In this document: positions 33,476 through 42,228 of the stretch, one piece after another
How the letters are laid out: each line of letters starts with the position of its first letter
How positions within the stretch are numbered: the stretch's first letter is position 1
From: DATLRC01 sp035478435
GTDB taxonomy: Bacteria > Patescibacteriota > Saccharimonadia > Saccharimonadales > UBA4665
Reading direction: 5' to 3'
Assembly (NCBI GenBank): GCA_035478435.1
Contig: DATIJT010000002.1
Span: forward strand, 32,387-96,386
Length of the DNA stretch: 64,000 nucleotides
The notes under the pieces: generated by a model
Database searches by the model: none
Told to the model about the DNA's origin: nothing
The model's input: only the letters and a program-made list of their open reading frames with translations
Position numbers and translations under genes: made by a program

Positions 33476-34090
33476 CTAATCGGAGCCTTGACTAGTTCTA
33501 TGCCGCTCACGAAAAGCTTTGATTAAGTGATAAAGTGTCGGGCCGAAAGAGGCTGTGACCACGACTGCTAGAAAAAGCATTATATAGTGGTTGATGTTAG
33601 GGATTCTGGTGCCGACAAAATAACCAAGCAAGGTAATGCTGAGTGCCCAGGCGATATCGCCAATGGCGTCAAACAGCGTGAACTTGGCGTAAGGCATTTT
33701 AGCTACGCCCGAAAGCAGTGGCGAAAAAGTGCGGATAATTGGCAAAAAGTGGGCGATCAAAGCCGTTTTACTACCATAAATTTCGTAAAATTTTTCGGCT
33801 TTTACTATATACTCCTGCCGAAAAATCAGGCCGTTAGGTTTCCGGAACAGGCGCCGTCCTAACTTGTGGCCAATGAGGTAGGCCGTATTATCACCAGCCA
33901 TAGCCGCCAGGGCGATGACTATAATCGTTCCGGCTAAAGGCAATTTACCCTGGCCGGCAAAAACGCCAGCCGTCAGGAGGAGGGTATCGCCAGGCAGGAA
34001 AAAACCAACCATTAGTCCGACTTCAGCGAACACGATGGCGGCAATCAACGCCAAACCGCCAGCTTGAACAATCTGGGCTACGTCAAACAT
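33476..34090 (-). CDS. DedA-family membrane protein
   Basis: This 204-residue integral membrane protein belongs to the DedA/SNARE-associated family, whose members flip undecaprenyl phosphate or phospholipids and affect membrane homeostasis. Key blocks are visible: EVGLMVGFFLPGDTLLLTAG, the AMAGDNTAYLIGHKLGRRL segment with the conserved Gly-Asp, and HFLPIIRTFSPLLSGVAKMP with the essential Arg. Four to five helices are expected. It begins the minus-strand run facing uvrA. Confidence 0.9.
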   Translation of the reverse strand: MFDVAQIVQAGGLALIAAIVFAEVGLMVGFFLPGDTLLLTAGVFAGQGKLPLAGTIIVIALAAMAGDNTAYLIGHKLGRRLFRKPNGLIFRQEYIVKAEKFYEIYGSKTALIAHFLPIIRTFSPLLSGVAKMPYAKFTLFDAIGDIAWALSITLLGYFVGTRIPNINHYIMLFLAVVVTASFGPTLYHLIKAFRERHRTSQGSD

Positions 34091-34194
34091 ATCCTATTAG
34101 CGTATCCAGCCTCCATAGCAAAAGCAATAGCGACTATTTTCCGGTTAATCTGGACCTTCTCAATTCGCAAGACTTGCAAACAAAGAGAAAATTC

Positions 34195-34749
34195 CTAGAG
34201 CTTTTCAATAGTAACGATTTTTAGGGCATCCATTACTGAACTGAGTTTGCTTTCCGTACCTTCCTTGACAGTACAAGGGCCATTACTTGGAACTAGATAA
34301 AAATATTTATTGTCTATCTTCGTGGCGTTAGGGTAAGCCTCGGCATTGGTAGATGTACCGCCCTCTGTTTCAGTCTGGGCCTTGGGGTCTGTGTAGTAAG
34401 TAACTAGAGATTGGGAGCTTTTATCCGCAGCGCAATTAGGATCAAGTTTCTCTAACGAGCGGCTTGCCAGTAAAGCTTGGGGATAAGGCGAAACTTGCTT
34501 ATAGCTATAGTACAGGTCGGATATGTCTGCTGATGTCTTGAGTTTTATGCCAAATTCCGGGATTTCCAAAAAGCTAGAAGCGGAGCTTGACGAGCTGCTG
34601 CCAGTTGCCTGGCTAGTGCCCGCATTTGTGGCTGGGTTCTTTTTGCTGTGCCACATGTACCAACCAGCGAAGGCGATTAAGCCAACTACTACTATAACCA
34701 GAACGACCTCAATAGCACCGAAGCCGTCCTGACTTTTCTTAATACTCAT
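34195..34749 (-). CDS. Type IV pilin-like protein 1
   Basis: This 184-residue protein has a class III signal: a short basic leader, then DGFGAIEVVLVIVVVGLIAF with the Glu at position 5 of the mature helix, typical of pilins cut by a prepilin peptidase. After the helix is a Ser-rich linker and a secreted beta-rich domain with two cysteines (DPNCAADK and NGPCTVKE) that may form a disulfide. It is next to a paralogue at 34771. No pilus assembly ATPase is nearby, so it may use a remote type IV pilus system or serve as a minor pilin. Confidence 0.65.
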   Translation of the reverse strand: MSIKKSQDGFGAIEVVLVIVVVGLIAFAGWYMWHSKKNPATNAGTSQATGSSSSSSASSFLEIPEFGIKLKTSADISDLYYSYKQVSPYPQALLASRSLEKLDPNCAADKSSQSLVTYYTDPKAQTETEGGTSTNAEAYPNATKIDNKYFYLVPSNGPCTVKEGTESKLSSVMDALKIVTIEKL

Positions 34750-34770
34750 GAATTTTACTCCTTTAACTGT

Positions 34771-35322
34771 CTATTTAAATATTGATTCAAGCGCGTTAAT
34801 AGTCTCGGGGCCGTTGGTGGTTGTGGCACAAGAAGTTGGCGGGTCGCTTAGAAGATAGCTGTAAACATAGTCACCTATCTTACCGGCTTTATCTGGGTGT
34901 TTTTGCAAGTACTCATCTCCTGTAAGGTTAAAGTCGCCTGAAATGTGCGCCACTTCACCCGGTTTTGAACGATTCAGCGTGCCTATCCCGCCATGCGCGG
35001 CATCACACTTAGAATCAGCCTTTGACAATTCGGTCGAACTGATAAATACATAGCTGTCATAGTTTGGGGTATAGCTGTAGGTCAAATGTACGCTACCGCT
35101 ATATTGAAGAGAGACATTCCATTCTTTGACATATAAAGTACTCTTTTTCGAGCTGTTGGAACTCTGAGCTGTTGAAGTAGTATTGGTACTGCTTTTTGTA
35201 GTTTTATTGCGATGGTAGACGTAGTAGCCACCAAAACTAATTAACATAACGACGACTAATACAATTAAGCCTTCAACAGTGCCAAAACCGTTTTGGCCAA
35301 TTCTTTCCTGATTAATACGCAT
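34771..35322 (-). CDS. Type IV pilin-like protein 2
   Basis: This 183-residue protein starts at the ATG giving MRINQERIG, supported by AGGA seven bases upstream; a longer frame to 35370 lacks support. It has the same plan as its neighbour: NGFGTVEGLIVLVVVMLISF with Glu5, a Ser/Thr-rich linker and a secreted domain with two cysteines (DSKCDAAHG and PTSCATTT). The cysteine positions match those of the neighbour, so the two genes look like an old tandem duplication. About 20 bases separate them, consistent with one transcript. Confidence 0.65.
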   Translation of the reverse strand: MRINQERIGQNGFGTVEGLIVLVVVMLISFGGYYVYHRNKTTKSSTNTTSTAQSSNSSKKSTLYVKEWNVSLQYSGSVHLTYSYTPNYDSYVFISSTELSKADSKCDAAHGGIGTLNRSKPGEVAHISGDFNLTGDEYLQKHPDKAGKIGDYVYSYLLSDPPTSCATTTNGPETINALESIFK

Positions 35323-35449
35323 GAGATTATCCTGCTTATGTTTATAGTTAGCCAAAGTTAAGCATAGCATGGCTTGCCAATCAACTCATGCCTTCTTTCA
35401 GACTACCGAGCACTTTATTACCCGCTCCGACAGAGATGGCGTGCTAAAT

Positions 35450-36154
35450 CTAAGCTCTGTAGGGCGTCTGGAATACAGCTCTTGCTGCCTGCTCATATCT
35501 TGCTTCTTGCGATAGGGGAATGTGCCTAGAAGCCGCTACATCAAGAAGTTGGGCTGGATCAAACTGCTTGCCTACGCTAACTGGTAGATATGAAATGATT
35601 CTAAACCCTTTTCCTTCTGGGCGATTAGTACCAATTGCCTTTAAGTCACTCTGCTGGCCCTCGCTGCCATCGTAACCGTTTCTTATTAAATAGCCCAAAG
35701 TTCTGGCGGTACGACCATTAGCATCTTCAAAAGGATGGGCTAGTACAATGGTCAGTCCGGCTATATCACTAGCGCGGTTTAGAAAAAGCTGTTCCTCGCC
35801 CGGCTGACAGTTTTCAGCTAACTGCCTGATAAGTTGGGCGGCATAATCGTAAAATGGCGGCCTTTCTGCCGGCTGTATGAATTCACCTGCCTTTTTGCCT
35901 TCGGGCGTAAAATGAGACATTACGAAGTCTATTGGTTCATGGCTTACGTCTGGCGCTAAAACTTCGTGTAAGCGAGTTGCTGTTGCTATAATATCCGCGC
36001 CTTCAACTAGCCCAACTTGTCCAGCCCGCTCGCTGGCACCAGCGCTATAGGGCAATCCCTCTATCAGGTTAAAAATAGTTGCCCAATATTGATCTACGGG
36101 CGCTTGTTCTTTTGGTGCAACTTGCCCTGTTGAATCGGAGGTTGTTTCTGTCAT
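35450..36154 (-). CDS. Fic-domain protein
   Basis: This 234-residue protein has a Fic motif HPFEDANGR at about 140-148. Fic enzymes transfer AMP (or other phosphate groups) from nucleotides to hydroxyls of target proteins. The His, the acidic residue and the Asn-Gly-Arg are all present, so activity is plausible. The usual inhibitory helix motif (S/T)xxxE(G/N) was not found clearly; RAGQVGLVEG near 44-53 is a weak candidate. It could be a toxin, a housekeeping modifier or an effector against the host. No antitoxin gene is adjacent. Confidence 0.85.
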   Translation of the reverse strand: MTETTSDSTGQVAPKEQAPVDQYWATIFNLIEGLPYSAGASERAGQVGLVEGADIIATATRLHEVLAPDVSHEPIDFVMSHFTPEGKKAGEFIQPAERPPFYDYAAQLIRQLAENCQPGEEQLFLNRASDIAGLTIVLAHPFEDANGRTARTLGYLIRNGYDGSEGQQSDLKAIGTNRPEGKGFRIISYLPVSVGKQFDPAQLLDVAASRHIPLSQEARYEQAARAVFQTPYRA

Positions 36155-36215
36155 AATTTTGTTTTATGTCGTTTAAGTAATTCTAACATGCATTATAGGC
36201 TAAGCCCATGAGTCC

Positions 36216-36575
36216 CTAAAATAACCGACTCCTTAAACTGCATAGCCTCAAAAAGATGGTATGCAAATGAAAACTAACGAAGAAGACTGTTGATCCAAGC
36301 AAGAGGTACCCTAAACCAGTCAACGTTAACAAATTATCACTTACGTAGTGCAAGCAAGCTGCGCCAAATGGCGCTATAACGCGGAAGAATATAATAGTAA
36401 ATATGGCCCAAGCTGTAATCACCAGGACTCTCACCGCTAACCTGACTATATTTTCATGGATAAGTCTATGCCGGTCAGCATGCACATACTTGAATTGGGC
36501 TTTTAGTTTCTTGTAGCTGAGTATAAGGTTTATTGGCACTACGACGATAGCGTAAGTCGGGCTGCCTATAAGCAT
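36216..36575 (-). CDS. Small membrane protein
   Basis: This 119-residue protein has three to four hydrophobic segments (about 5-21, 46-66, 82-110) and a basic loop KKLKAQFKYVHADRHRL. It is not recognised. It begins 29 bases after the end of the 36605 gene on the same strand; both may be one transcript ahead of the Fic gene. No clear SD. Confidence 0.5.
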   Translation of the reverse strand: MLIGSPTYAIVVVPINLILSYKKLKAQFKYVHADRHRLIHENIVRLAVRVLVITAWAIFTIIFFRVIAPFGAACLHYVSDNLLTLTGLGYLLLGSTVFFVSFHLHTIFLRLCSLRSRLF

Positions 36576-36604
36576 CCATATAACGCTATTTGATGTCCTT
36601 TCGA

Positions 36605-36829
36605 CTATGGACTATTCTGTATCTTAGCCGTTATCTCAGCTATGGATTCTTTGGTATTGCCCACTAACTCTACTGAGGCATTCTTGCCTAGCAAAGCGGT
36701 ATAAATCTGGCCGTTTTGGGAGCTAACTGACCATACCAGACTCACTGTCAAACCGATAGTTAAAAATAAACAAATAGAAAAACTCAGTATAGAAGGAGTT
36801 AGTAAAGTAATTACAGGTTGTTTCTTCAC
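36605..36829 (-). CDS. Small single-helix protein
   Basis: This 74-residue protein starts with GTG and has one hydrophobic segment (about 10-33) and a polar C-terminal part (VELVGNTKESIAEITAKIQN). No SD is seen. Family not recognised; divergent from the 36909 gene. Confidence 0.45.
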   Translation of the reverse strand: MKKQPVITLLTPSILSFSICLFLTIGLTVSLVWSVSSQNGQIYTALLGKNASVELVGNTKESIAEITAKIQNSP

Positions 36830-36908
36830 AGATGGCAGCTATTGACTTTCTTGATAACGAAAGCATATCATCTAACCATAAGCACAGTAAAAAGGAAAAA
36901 ATAAACAT

Positions 36909-37358
36909 ATGAAAAAACTTAATATGCGCGGGTTCTCGCAGCATTTAGTTCTAGCGGTAGTTGTAGTTGGCTTTGGAGTAGTTGGAGCCTATCTTTTTGT
37001 TAGGAGCCATGCCGCAACCTGTACGTCATACACCTATGCTCAAGGGGTAAATGGAACATGTGTTGCAAACATACAAAAAATGCTGAACGGCTTAACCTAT
37101 GAAAGACAACCTAATTCTGATTTAGGTTCTAATCAACTTGCCGTAGATGGCTCTTTTGGGCCGTTAACAAAAAGTAAAATTGTGGGCTTCCAAAAATTCT
37201 CCGTAGATCACTTGGTAGTCGATGGAAAAGTCGGCCCAAAGACTTGGAACTCCCTATGTTTGTACGTAACACAGCTTGATTTCTCTAGGACTACTGTACC
37301 TGTAATGCGGAACGCATATCTTGCAGCCAAAAACTCCGGTTGCACCATGGCCCATTAG
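36909..37358 (+). CDS. Secreted peptidoglycan-binding protein
   Basis: This 149-residue protein has an N-terminal membrane helix or signal segment (LVLAVVVVGFGVVGAYLFV) of the kind common in Saccharibacteria surface proteins. It then has a PG_binding_1 domain: CVANIQKMLNGL, LAVDGSFGPLTKSKIVGFQK and LVVDGKVGPKTWNSLC. Four cysteines in the secreted part may form disulfides. It would bind cell-wall glycan, either its own or the host's. There is no catalytic domain. It is divergent from the 36605 gene. Confidence 0.82.
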   Translation: MKKLNMRGFSQHLVLAVVVVGFGVVGAYLFVRSHAATCTSYTYAQGVNGTCVANIQKMLNGLTYERQPNSDLGSNQLAVDGSFGPLTKSKIVGFQKFSVDHLVVDGKVGPKTWNSLCLYVTQLDFSRTTVPVMRNAYLAAKNSGCTMAH

Positions 37359-37499
37359 TCTCTTTTGAGCGTTAACATAAGGGTTTCGACGAGTACGGAC
37401 ACTTACGAAATTAGTTAAGTCTTTCAACGTGCCAACAAATTTCTAGCATCCAGCATTAGGATAAATGCCAACTACTTTTCAAAATGGCTTCTAATCTGG

Positions 37500-37505
37500 T
37501 ATAAT
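37500..37505 (+). promoter_or_regulatory. Probable -10 box of the L25 gene
   Basis: A perfect TATAAT lies 31 bases before the ATG. AAGGAG (37514-37519) is 16 bases before the ATG, which is unusually far and might mean a different start (for example ATT in the AAATTTAAG stretch). Confidence 0.5.
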
Positions 37506-37535
37506 CATCGCTTAAGGAGACATAAATTTAAGCAA

Positions 37536-38258
37536 ATGGCACAAGATTCTATTTCTTTGACTTTAGCGCCGCGCGAAGTGACCGGCAAGCAGGTTAAACA
37601 CCTGAGGCGTGAAGGCACGGTTCCGGCCGTCATTCATGACCATGGCGCGCCATCGGTCATCGTCCAGGGCGATTATGCAGCCCTGTTTAAAGTCTGGCAG
37701 CAAGCTGGCAAGCACCATCCGGTGGAGCTTAAGGCCAATGGCAAGTCCTACGTGGCACTGATTAAAACAGCGGAATTTGACCCTAAGAAGCACCGGCTAA
37801 CCCACGTTGTCTTTAATGCCGTTAAAGCTAACGAGAAGGTTGAAGCTGAAATTCCTATCGAGCCTAAATTCGCTGAAGGCAATGAAGCCTCACCCGCCGA
37901 ACGTTCTGGCCTGCTGGTTTTGAGCCAGCTTGACGCTTTGATGGTTAAAGCTACGCCCAGTAATTTGCCCGATGTGCTTTATTATGACGCTGAAAAACTG
38001 GTGGAAGTCGGTGACCATGCCACTGTCGCCGACCTGGTAATCCCGGAAGGCGTAGAAGTAGAAGTGGATCTCAACCATGCCATCGCGACAGTTTATGAGC
38101 CGAGCGCCCTAGCTGCCGCTAACGAGGCTGCTGGTGGCGATGCTGAAGAAGTGGCGCCAGCCGAAGGCGAAGAAGAGGCAAATGAAGGCGAGACTGAGGC
38201 TGAACCTACCGAAGAAGCCGACAAAGACAAAGCAGAAAATTCGGACAGCGAAGGCTAG
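37536..38258 (+). CDS. rplY: 50S ribosomal protein L25 / general stress protein Ctc
   Basis: This 240-residue protein is the two-domain Ctc form of L25, which binds 5S rRNA. The N-terminal L25 barrel has SLTLAPREVTGKQVKHLRRE, VPAVIHDHG and FDPKKHRLTHVVF. The TL5 C-terminal domain has EIPIEPKFAEGNEA and the VEVDLNHAIATV end. Residues 205-240 are a very acidic Glu-rich tail not usual in the family, which may compete with RNA or be disordered. Confidence 0.92.
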   Translation: MAQDSISLTLAPREVTGKQVKHLRREGTVPAVIHDHGAPSVIVQGDYAALFKVWQQAGKHHPVELKANGKSYVALIKTAEFDPKKHRLTHVVFNAVKANEKVEAEIPIEPKFAEGNEASPAERSGLLVLSQLDALMVKATPSNLPDVLYYDAEKLVEVGDHATVADLVIPEGVEVEVDLNHAIATVYEPSALAAANEAAGGDAEEVAPAEGEEEANEGETEAEPTEEADKDKAENSDSEG

Positions 38259-38321
38259 CCCTCTTACATTTTTTGTTAGCTCGACAAACTTCGGAGCCCA
38301 TGATATCTTGAGTTTGCAAGC

Positions 38322-38927
38322 ATGAAACAAAAAACTCTAGCCGCTTTAGATATCTTGGCGCCCACTTGGGGAGGCTTGATATCTTATTTGGTGTTAGTTA
38401 TCCTCACGGTAGTTAGCTACCAATGGCAGGCCTTGCACCCTTACTTGGCGCCGATTGGTTCGTGGCATCTAGCTAGCCGTTTTACCAATTTTCTGACTGG
38501 GTTCATGACGAACTTTTTTGGCGAGAGGGCTGGCTCTATAGTTTTGGGCATTTTTTGGGGAGTAGTCGGCCTGTTCGTTTATATTATGGTGCTCGGAGTA
38601 GCAATTCTGATAAGAGACGTAGACGAGGCCTTGGAAGAAAGGGAGTTCGTATGGCCGAAGGGCAGCGACCCCAACAAGCCGCTCGAAGATTTTCTGGCCC
38701 GCGGCTTTTTCCAAATAGCAGTAGCTGTACTTCTGGTGGCTTACGTGGCCCACATCGCGCCATTTATACAGGACTTCTTGACTGTAAAATATCCGGCTGG
38801 CCAGAGCTTGCTAAATTTAGCAGCCATTAAGTCACTTCTAGAATTCACTTTAGTGGAGATGTTGGCTTTGCATATCGGGACAATACTTTTACGCCTAACC
38901 ATTTTACGCCGTCGACTTGTGGCTTGA
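38322..38927 (+). CDS. Hypothetical four-helix membrane protein
   Basis: This 201-residue protein has four hydrophobic helices (about 16-36, 79-100, 126-150, 167-190) and a charged loop between the second and third (RDVDEALEEREFVWPKGSD). Not recognised. It begins 63 bases after L25 and is followed by a small hairpin at 38926-38957. Confidence 0.6.
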   Translation: MKQKTLAALDILAPTWGGLISYLVLVILTVVSYQWQALHPYLAPIGSWHLASRFTNFLTGFMTNFFGERAGSIVLGIFWGVVGLFVYIMVLGVAILIRDVDEALEEREFVWPKGSDPNKPLEDFLARGFFQIAVAVLLVAYVAHIAPFIQDFLTVKYPAGQSLLNLAAIKSLLEFTLVEMLALHIGTILLRLTILRRRLVA

Positions 38928-38957
38928 GAGCTAACAGATAGGTGTGAATTAGCTCTC
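38926..38957 (+). repeat. Hairpin sharing an arm with the 29367 palindrome
   Basis: GAGAGCTAA (38926-38934) pairs perfectly with TTAGCTCTC (38949-38957). The 23 bases from GCTAACAG to GAATTAG differ by one base from 29506-29528, so this is a second occurrence of that arm in a different structural setting. Confidence 0.7.
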
Positions 38958-39005
38958 AGAGGAGTTCTAAGCCCTAAGTAATTAAGCTCATGCTATAGTG
39001 GTGCC

Positions 39006-39503
39006 ATGCCCTGGTTCCATCCTAAAAGTTTGCTCGATAAAACCTATGAAATCGGCATCATTATAAAAGGCGTCGATGGTGTCCTGGAACTAGTAGGCGG
39101 CGTCCTGGTATTGGCTTTGAGCCCGAACGCCATCAATGGCCTAACCCGCTTCTTGACCCAAAACGCCCTGCAGGAAAACCCCCACAATTTCATCGCTAAC
39201 TACCTGGCCAAGCTTGGGCACCAACTAGCTGGCGGCCGTAATTTATTCGCCGCCGCTTTTTTGCTAACCCACGGGCTGGTAAAAGTAGTTTTAGTAACAT
39301 GCTTGCTGCTCAATAAGCTCTGGGCATATCCTTGGGCACTGGTGGTGCTGACTTTGTTCCTGGTCTACCAGGTTTACTTACTAGTTACCTCGCCGACTTT
39401 TGGCATGGCTTTCTTGACGGTACTAGATGTCATCATCATTTGGCTGGTTTGGCGCGAATGGCAAAAAGTCCGCCAAACAATAGGTCAAAAAGCCCAGGGC
39501 TAG
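39006..39503 (+). CDS. DUF2127-family membrane protein
   Basis: This 165-residue protein has four membrane helices and matches the DUF2127 plan, starting with LDKTYEIGIIIKGVDGVLEL, a LAAAFLLTHGLVKV-like block (here FAAAFLLTHGLVKVVLV) and a final VLDVIIIWLVWREW. The family has no known function. TATAGT at about 38995 precedes the ATG at short distance. The gene converges with the ABC transporter. Confidence 0.82.
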   Translation: MPWFHPKSLLDKTYEIGIIIKGVDGVLELVGGVLVLALSPNAINGLTRFLTQNALQENPHNFIANYLAKLGHQLAGGRNLFAAAFLLTHGLVKVVLVTCLLLNKLWAYPWALVVLTLFLVYQVYLLVTSPTFGMAFLTVLDVIIIWLVWREWQKVRQTIGQKAQG

Positions 39504-39515
39504 AGGGCTCCGCGA

Positions 39516-41270
39516 TTATTCTTCGATAAAGCCGCCGGATTGGTGGCTCCAAAGCCGGGCATAAGTGCCGCCGAGTTCCAAAAGTTGTTTGTGCGAACCT
39601 TCTTCGACAATCTTGCCCTCGTCCAGCACCACTATCCGGTCCAAGTGCTGGATGGTGCTCAGGCGGTGGGCGATGACGACGCTAGTCTTGTCTTTCATCA
39701 GCTCCCACAAGGCGGCTTGAATGTAGCGTTCACTCTCGCTATCCAGGGCGCTGGTAGCTTCGTCTAAAATCAAGACCGGCGCGTTCTTCAGGATGGCCCT
39801 GGCAATTGCCACCCGCTGCCGCTGGCCGCCGCTTAATTTAATGCCACGCTCGCCTACCAAAGTGTCATAACCATTGGGCAAGCTGGAGATAAATTCGTGG
39901 GCGTGGGCTCGGCGGGCGGCTTCAATGACTTCTTCCGTAGTGGCACCAGGCCGGCCGTAACGGATGTTTTCCATGAGCGAGCGGTGGAATAACAGCGGCT
40001 CTTGCGGGACGTAAGCGATGGCCGCCCGCAGGTCATCCTGCCGAATCGAGCGGATGTCTTGCCCGTCAATTACAATCGCGCCTGCCTGGACATCCATAAA
40101 CCGCAGCAGCAATTTGGTAATGGTGGTTTTGCCGCCGCCACTTGGCCCCACCAAGCCGACCCTCTCGCCCGGTTGGATCACCAAAGACAGGCCATTGAAC
40201 AGGGAATTATCGGCTTCACTTTGGCCGTGGTAATCGAAAGCTACTTGCTTAAATTCAACCAAGCCGTTATTGATGCCGAGTGGTTCAGGCTTGTCGGGGT
40301 CTGGAACGCCCGAGGAGCGTTCGAACAATTCGGTCATTTCATGGGCGTCGCCCAGCACGCCTTCGATGAAGCGGATAGACAGGTTGGCTTTGCTAATGCT
40401 ATCGATGACCCTTAGCACGTAGACCTGGAATAAGAGGAAAATAGCGAAAGAAATGCTATGGTTTTCAACAGCTTTGATGCCGCCGAACAGCACGATTATT
40501 TGCAGCAGGGCACAGAGCATGGAAACCAATAGGTTATTGCGGATGCCTATGGCCCAACTACGCAGGAAAGCCTGCTTGCGTTTTACGTTTGTCTGGTTGT
40601 AGCGCTTGGCTTCATGGGAAGCAGCCGCGAAAGTTTCGACTGTTATAGCGTTGCTCAGGACGTCGGCTAACTCGCCGGTTTGTTCGCTTTCTATGGCCAC
40701 GGCCGCCCGCCGCACAGGCATACGCCTAGAGGTTAAGTAAGCTATCAGGCTAATAGAGCCTAGCCATATCAGGCCGACAGCCGTTCCAATTAAGGGGTTA
40801 TAGTAAATGGTTATGCCTACCGCAAGTAAAACGCCAGTCACCTGGCCCAACATATCCAAGAAAAAAGTAATATGAAACTGCTCGTAGGCTTTGACGAAGC
40901 GGTTGGCTTGGGTAACCAGCGAACCGCTGAAATTATCGCTAAAAAAGGCATATTCCTGCTTAAGCAGTTGTTTGAAACAGTCATTGTACATATCTTCCAG
41001 GGTTTCAGCGTGCAGGCGTGTAGTAATGAAGCGGTCGACCAAGAAGTACAAGCTGGCACCGCCCACCAGTGCCAGGCCGGCGAAAGCCACGTTGCTTAAG
41101 CTGGCGTGGTGTCGGGAAGTCAGCTGGCCCAAAGCTTTGGCCGCGAACAACGGGCTAATGACAGTTTGCAGGGCCACTGCCGGGCCCATCAAAAAGCTGC
41201 CTAGGAAAAGCCAAGGCCGCCGACGCAAATAACTCAAAAACACCCCGATGGGTTTAAACGCCTTCAACAT
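39516..41270 (-). CDS. ABC exporter (fused membrane and ATPase domains)
   Basis: This 584-residue half-transporter has a six-helix membrane domain (residues 1-325) and an ATPase domain with Walker A GPSGGGKTT (about 374), Q-loop AYVPQEPLLF, signature LSGGQRQR, Walker B VLILDEATSALD and H-loop AHRLST. It would act as a homodimer exporting lipid, peptide or drug. The substrate cannot be told. It is the only gene on its strand here and no partner half-transporter is adjacent, supporting a homodimer. Confidence 0.93.
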   Translation of the reverse strand: MLKAFKPIGVFLSYLRRRPWLFLGSFLMGPAVALQTVISPLFAAKALGQLTSRHHASLSNVAFAGLALVGGASLYFLVDRFITTRLHAETLEDMYNDCFKQLLKQEYAFFSDNFSGSLVTQANRFVKAYEQFHITFFLDMLGQVTGVLLAVGITIYYNPLIGTAVGLIWLGSISLIAYLTSRRMPVRRAAVAIESEQTGELADVLSNAITVETFAAASHEAKRYNQTNVKRKQAFLRSWAIGIRNNLLVSMLCALLQIIVLFGGIKAVENHSISFAIFLLFQVYVLRVIDSISKANLSIRFIEGVLGDAHEMTELFERSSGVPDPDKPEPLGINNGLVEFKQVAFDYHGQSEADNSLFNGLSLVIQPGERVGLVGPSGGGKTTITKLLLRFMDVQAGAIVIDGQDIRSIRQDDLRAAIAYVPQEPLLFHRSLMENIRYGRPGATTEEVIEAARRAHAHEFISSLPNGYDTLVGERGIKLSGGQRQRVAIARAILKNAPVLILDEATSALDSESERYIQAALWELMKDKTSVVIAHRLSTIQHLDRIVVLDEGKIVEEGSHKQLLELGGTYARLWSHQSGGFIEE

Positions 41271-41436
41271 ACAGCTATTCTAGCAGTTATTGGTTAGGCC
41301 CCCATCCCAAAATCCGTTTCCGGCTTTAAGCTCCAGTTTGAGGGCTGCAAAATTTTCGCTGCTCGTAGACATAACTTAAGTTAGCCTCCCAATACTGGAT
41401 GAGCTTCGCAACTATCAAGAACGTCAAGATGTAGAA

Positions 41437-42123
41437 TTATCTCAAGTAATTGCTGTATTGGTCGGCAGTACCTAATGCGCTAACGCTTATAAAACCTTCA
41501 CACATTTCTACAGACATTGATGTAATCAATGGATAAGTATTTCCCGGTGGAGTGGATTCTATCAGAGACGTGGTAATGCAGCGCTCATTTGGATAGTTGC
41601 CGCCAGCGTCCCAGTGTACAAAAAAGTAAGCTTTGTCATTTGGATTTAGCGTAAGCTTGCTTGGTTGTAATTCTGTTTTAACAGGCCCATTTGGCATCAC
41701 ATAACCATCTGAACTAAGGGCTAGTAGCCCAGGAAAACCCTTTAATGTACACTCGGTGTTGGACGTATTTTGATAGGTGAACATCATATACCTATTTCCT
41801 GCTGCCGGTAGGACTCGTCCCTCTGGTGCTAATGACAATTGTTGCGTTTGGCATGCTGCACCTTCTACAAAAGACTGATGTTGCGAAAGAGAATTAATAC
41901 TCTGAATTGCTTTACTAAGTTGGCTGCCTAGGTCTGCATTTTTCTTTGTTAGTGAAGCATTGGTCTTTTTTTCATTTGAGAGCTTTGCACTTTTGTCGCT
42001 AAGTTGCTGATTTAAATGTGATACATGACTTTGCTGCCATGCTAATTCCGCAATTGCAACAGCGAGCAAAACTGCTAATGCAAGAGCGGCCTTATGGGAT
42101 ATTAGGCGTGACAGTGTACTCAT
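41437..42123 (-). CDS. Membrane-anchored coiled-coil protein with DUF4232-like domain
   Basis: This 228-residue protein has one N-terminal membrane helix (about 12-30), a coiled coil (about 33-80, HLNQQLSDKSAKLSNEKK), and a secreted domain resembling DUF4232: YMMFTYQNTSNTECTLKGFP, a KAYFFVHWDAG strand and cysteines that could pair. DUF4232 proteins are surface lipoproteins of unknown role in actinobacteria. It is divergent from the 42229 gene. Confidence 0.65.
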   Translation of the reverse strand: MSTLSRLISHKAALALAVLLAVAIAELAWQQSHVSHLNQQLSDKSAKLSNEKKTNASLTKKNADLGSQLSKAIQSINSLSQHQSFVEGAACQTQQLSLAPEGRVLPAAGNRYMMFTYQNTSNTECTLKGFPGLLALSSDGYVMPNGPVKTELQPSKLTLNPNDKAYFFVHWDAGGNYPNERCITTSLIESTPPGNTYPLITSMSVEMCEGFISVSALGTADQYSNYLR

Positions 42124-42228
42124 AATTTGGAGTATGCTCTAGCTACTGCTGTTTGTAAAGATACCCCTAAAGCTTGCTTCTAGTGCTGATAAGTAGGAAA
42201 ATACAGCAAAAGTGAAAGTAGTGTCTTT

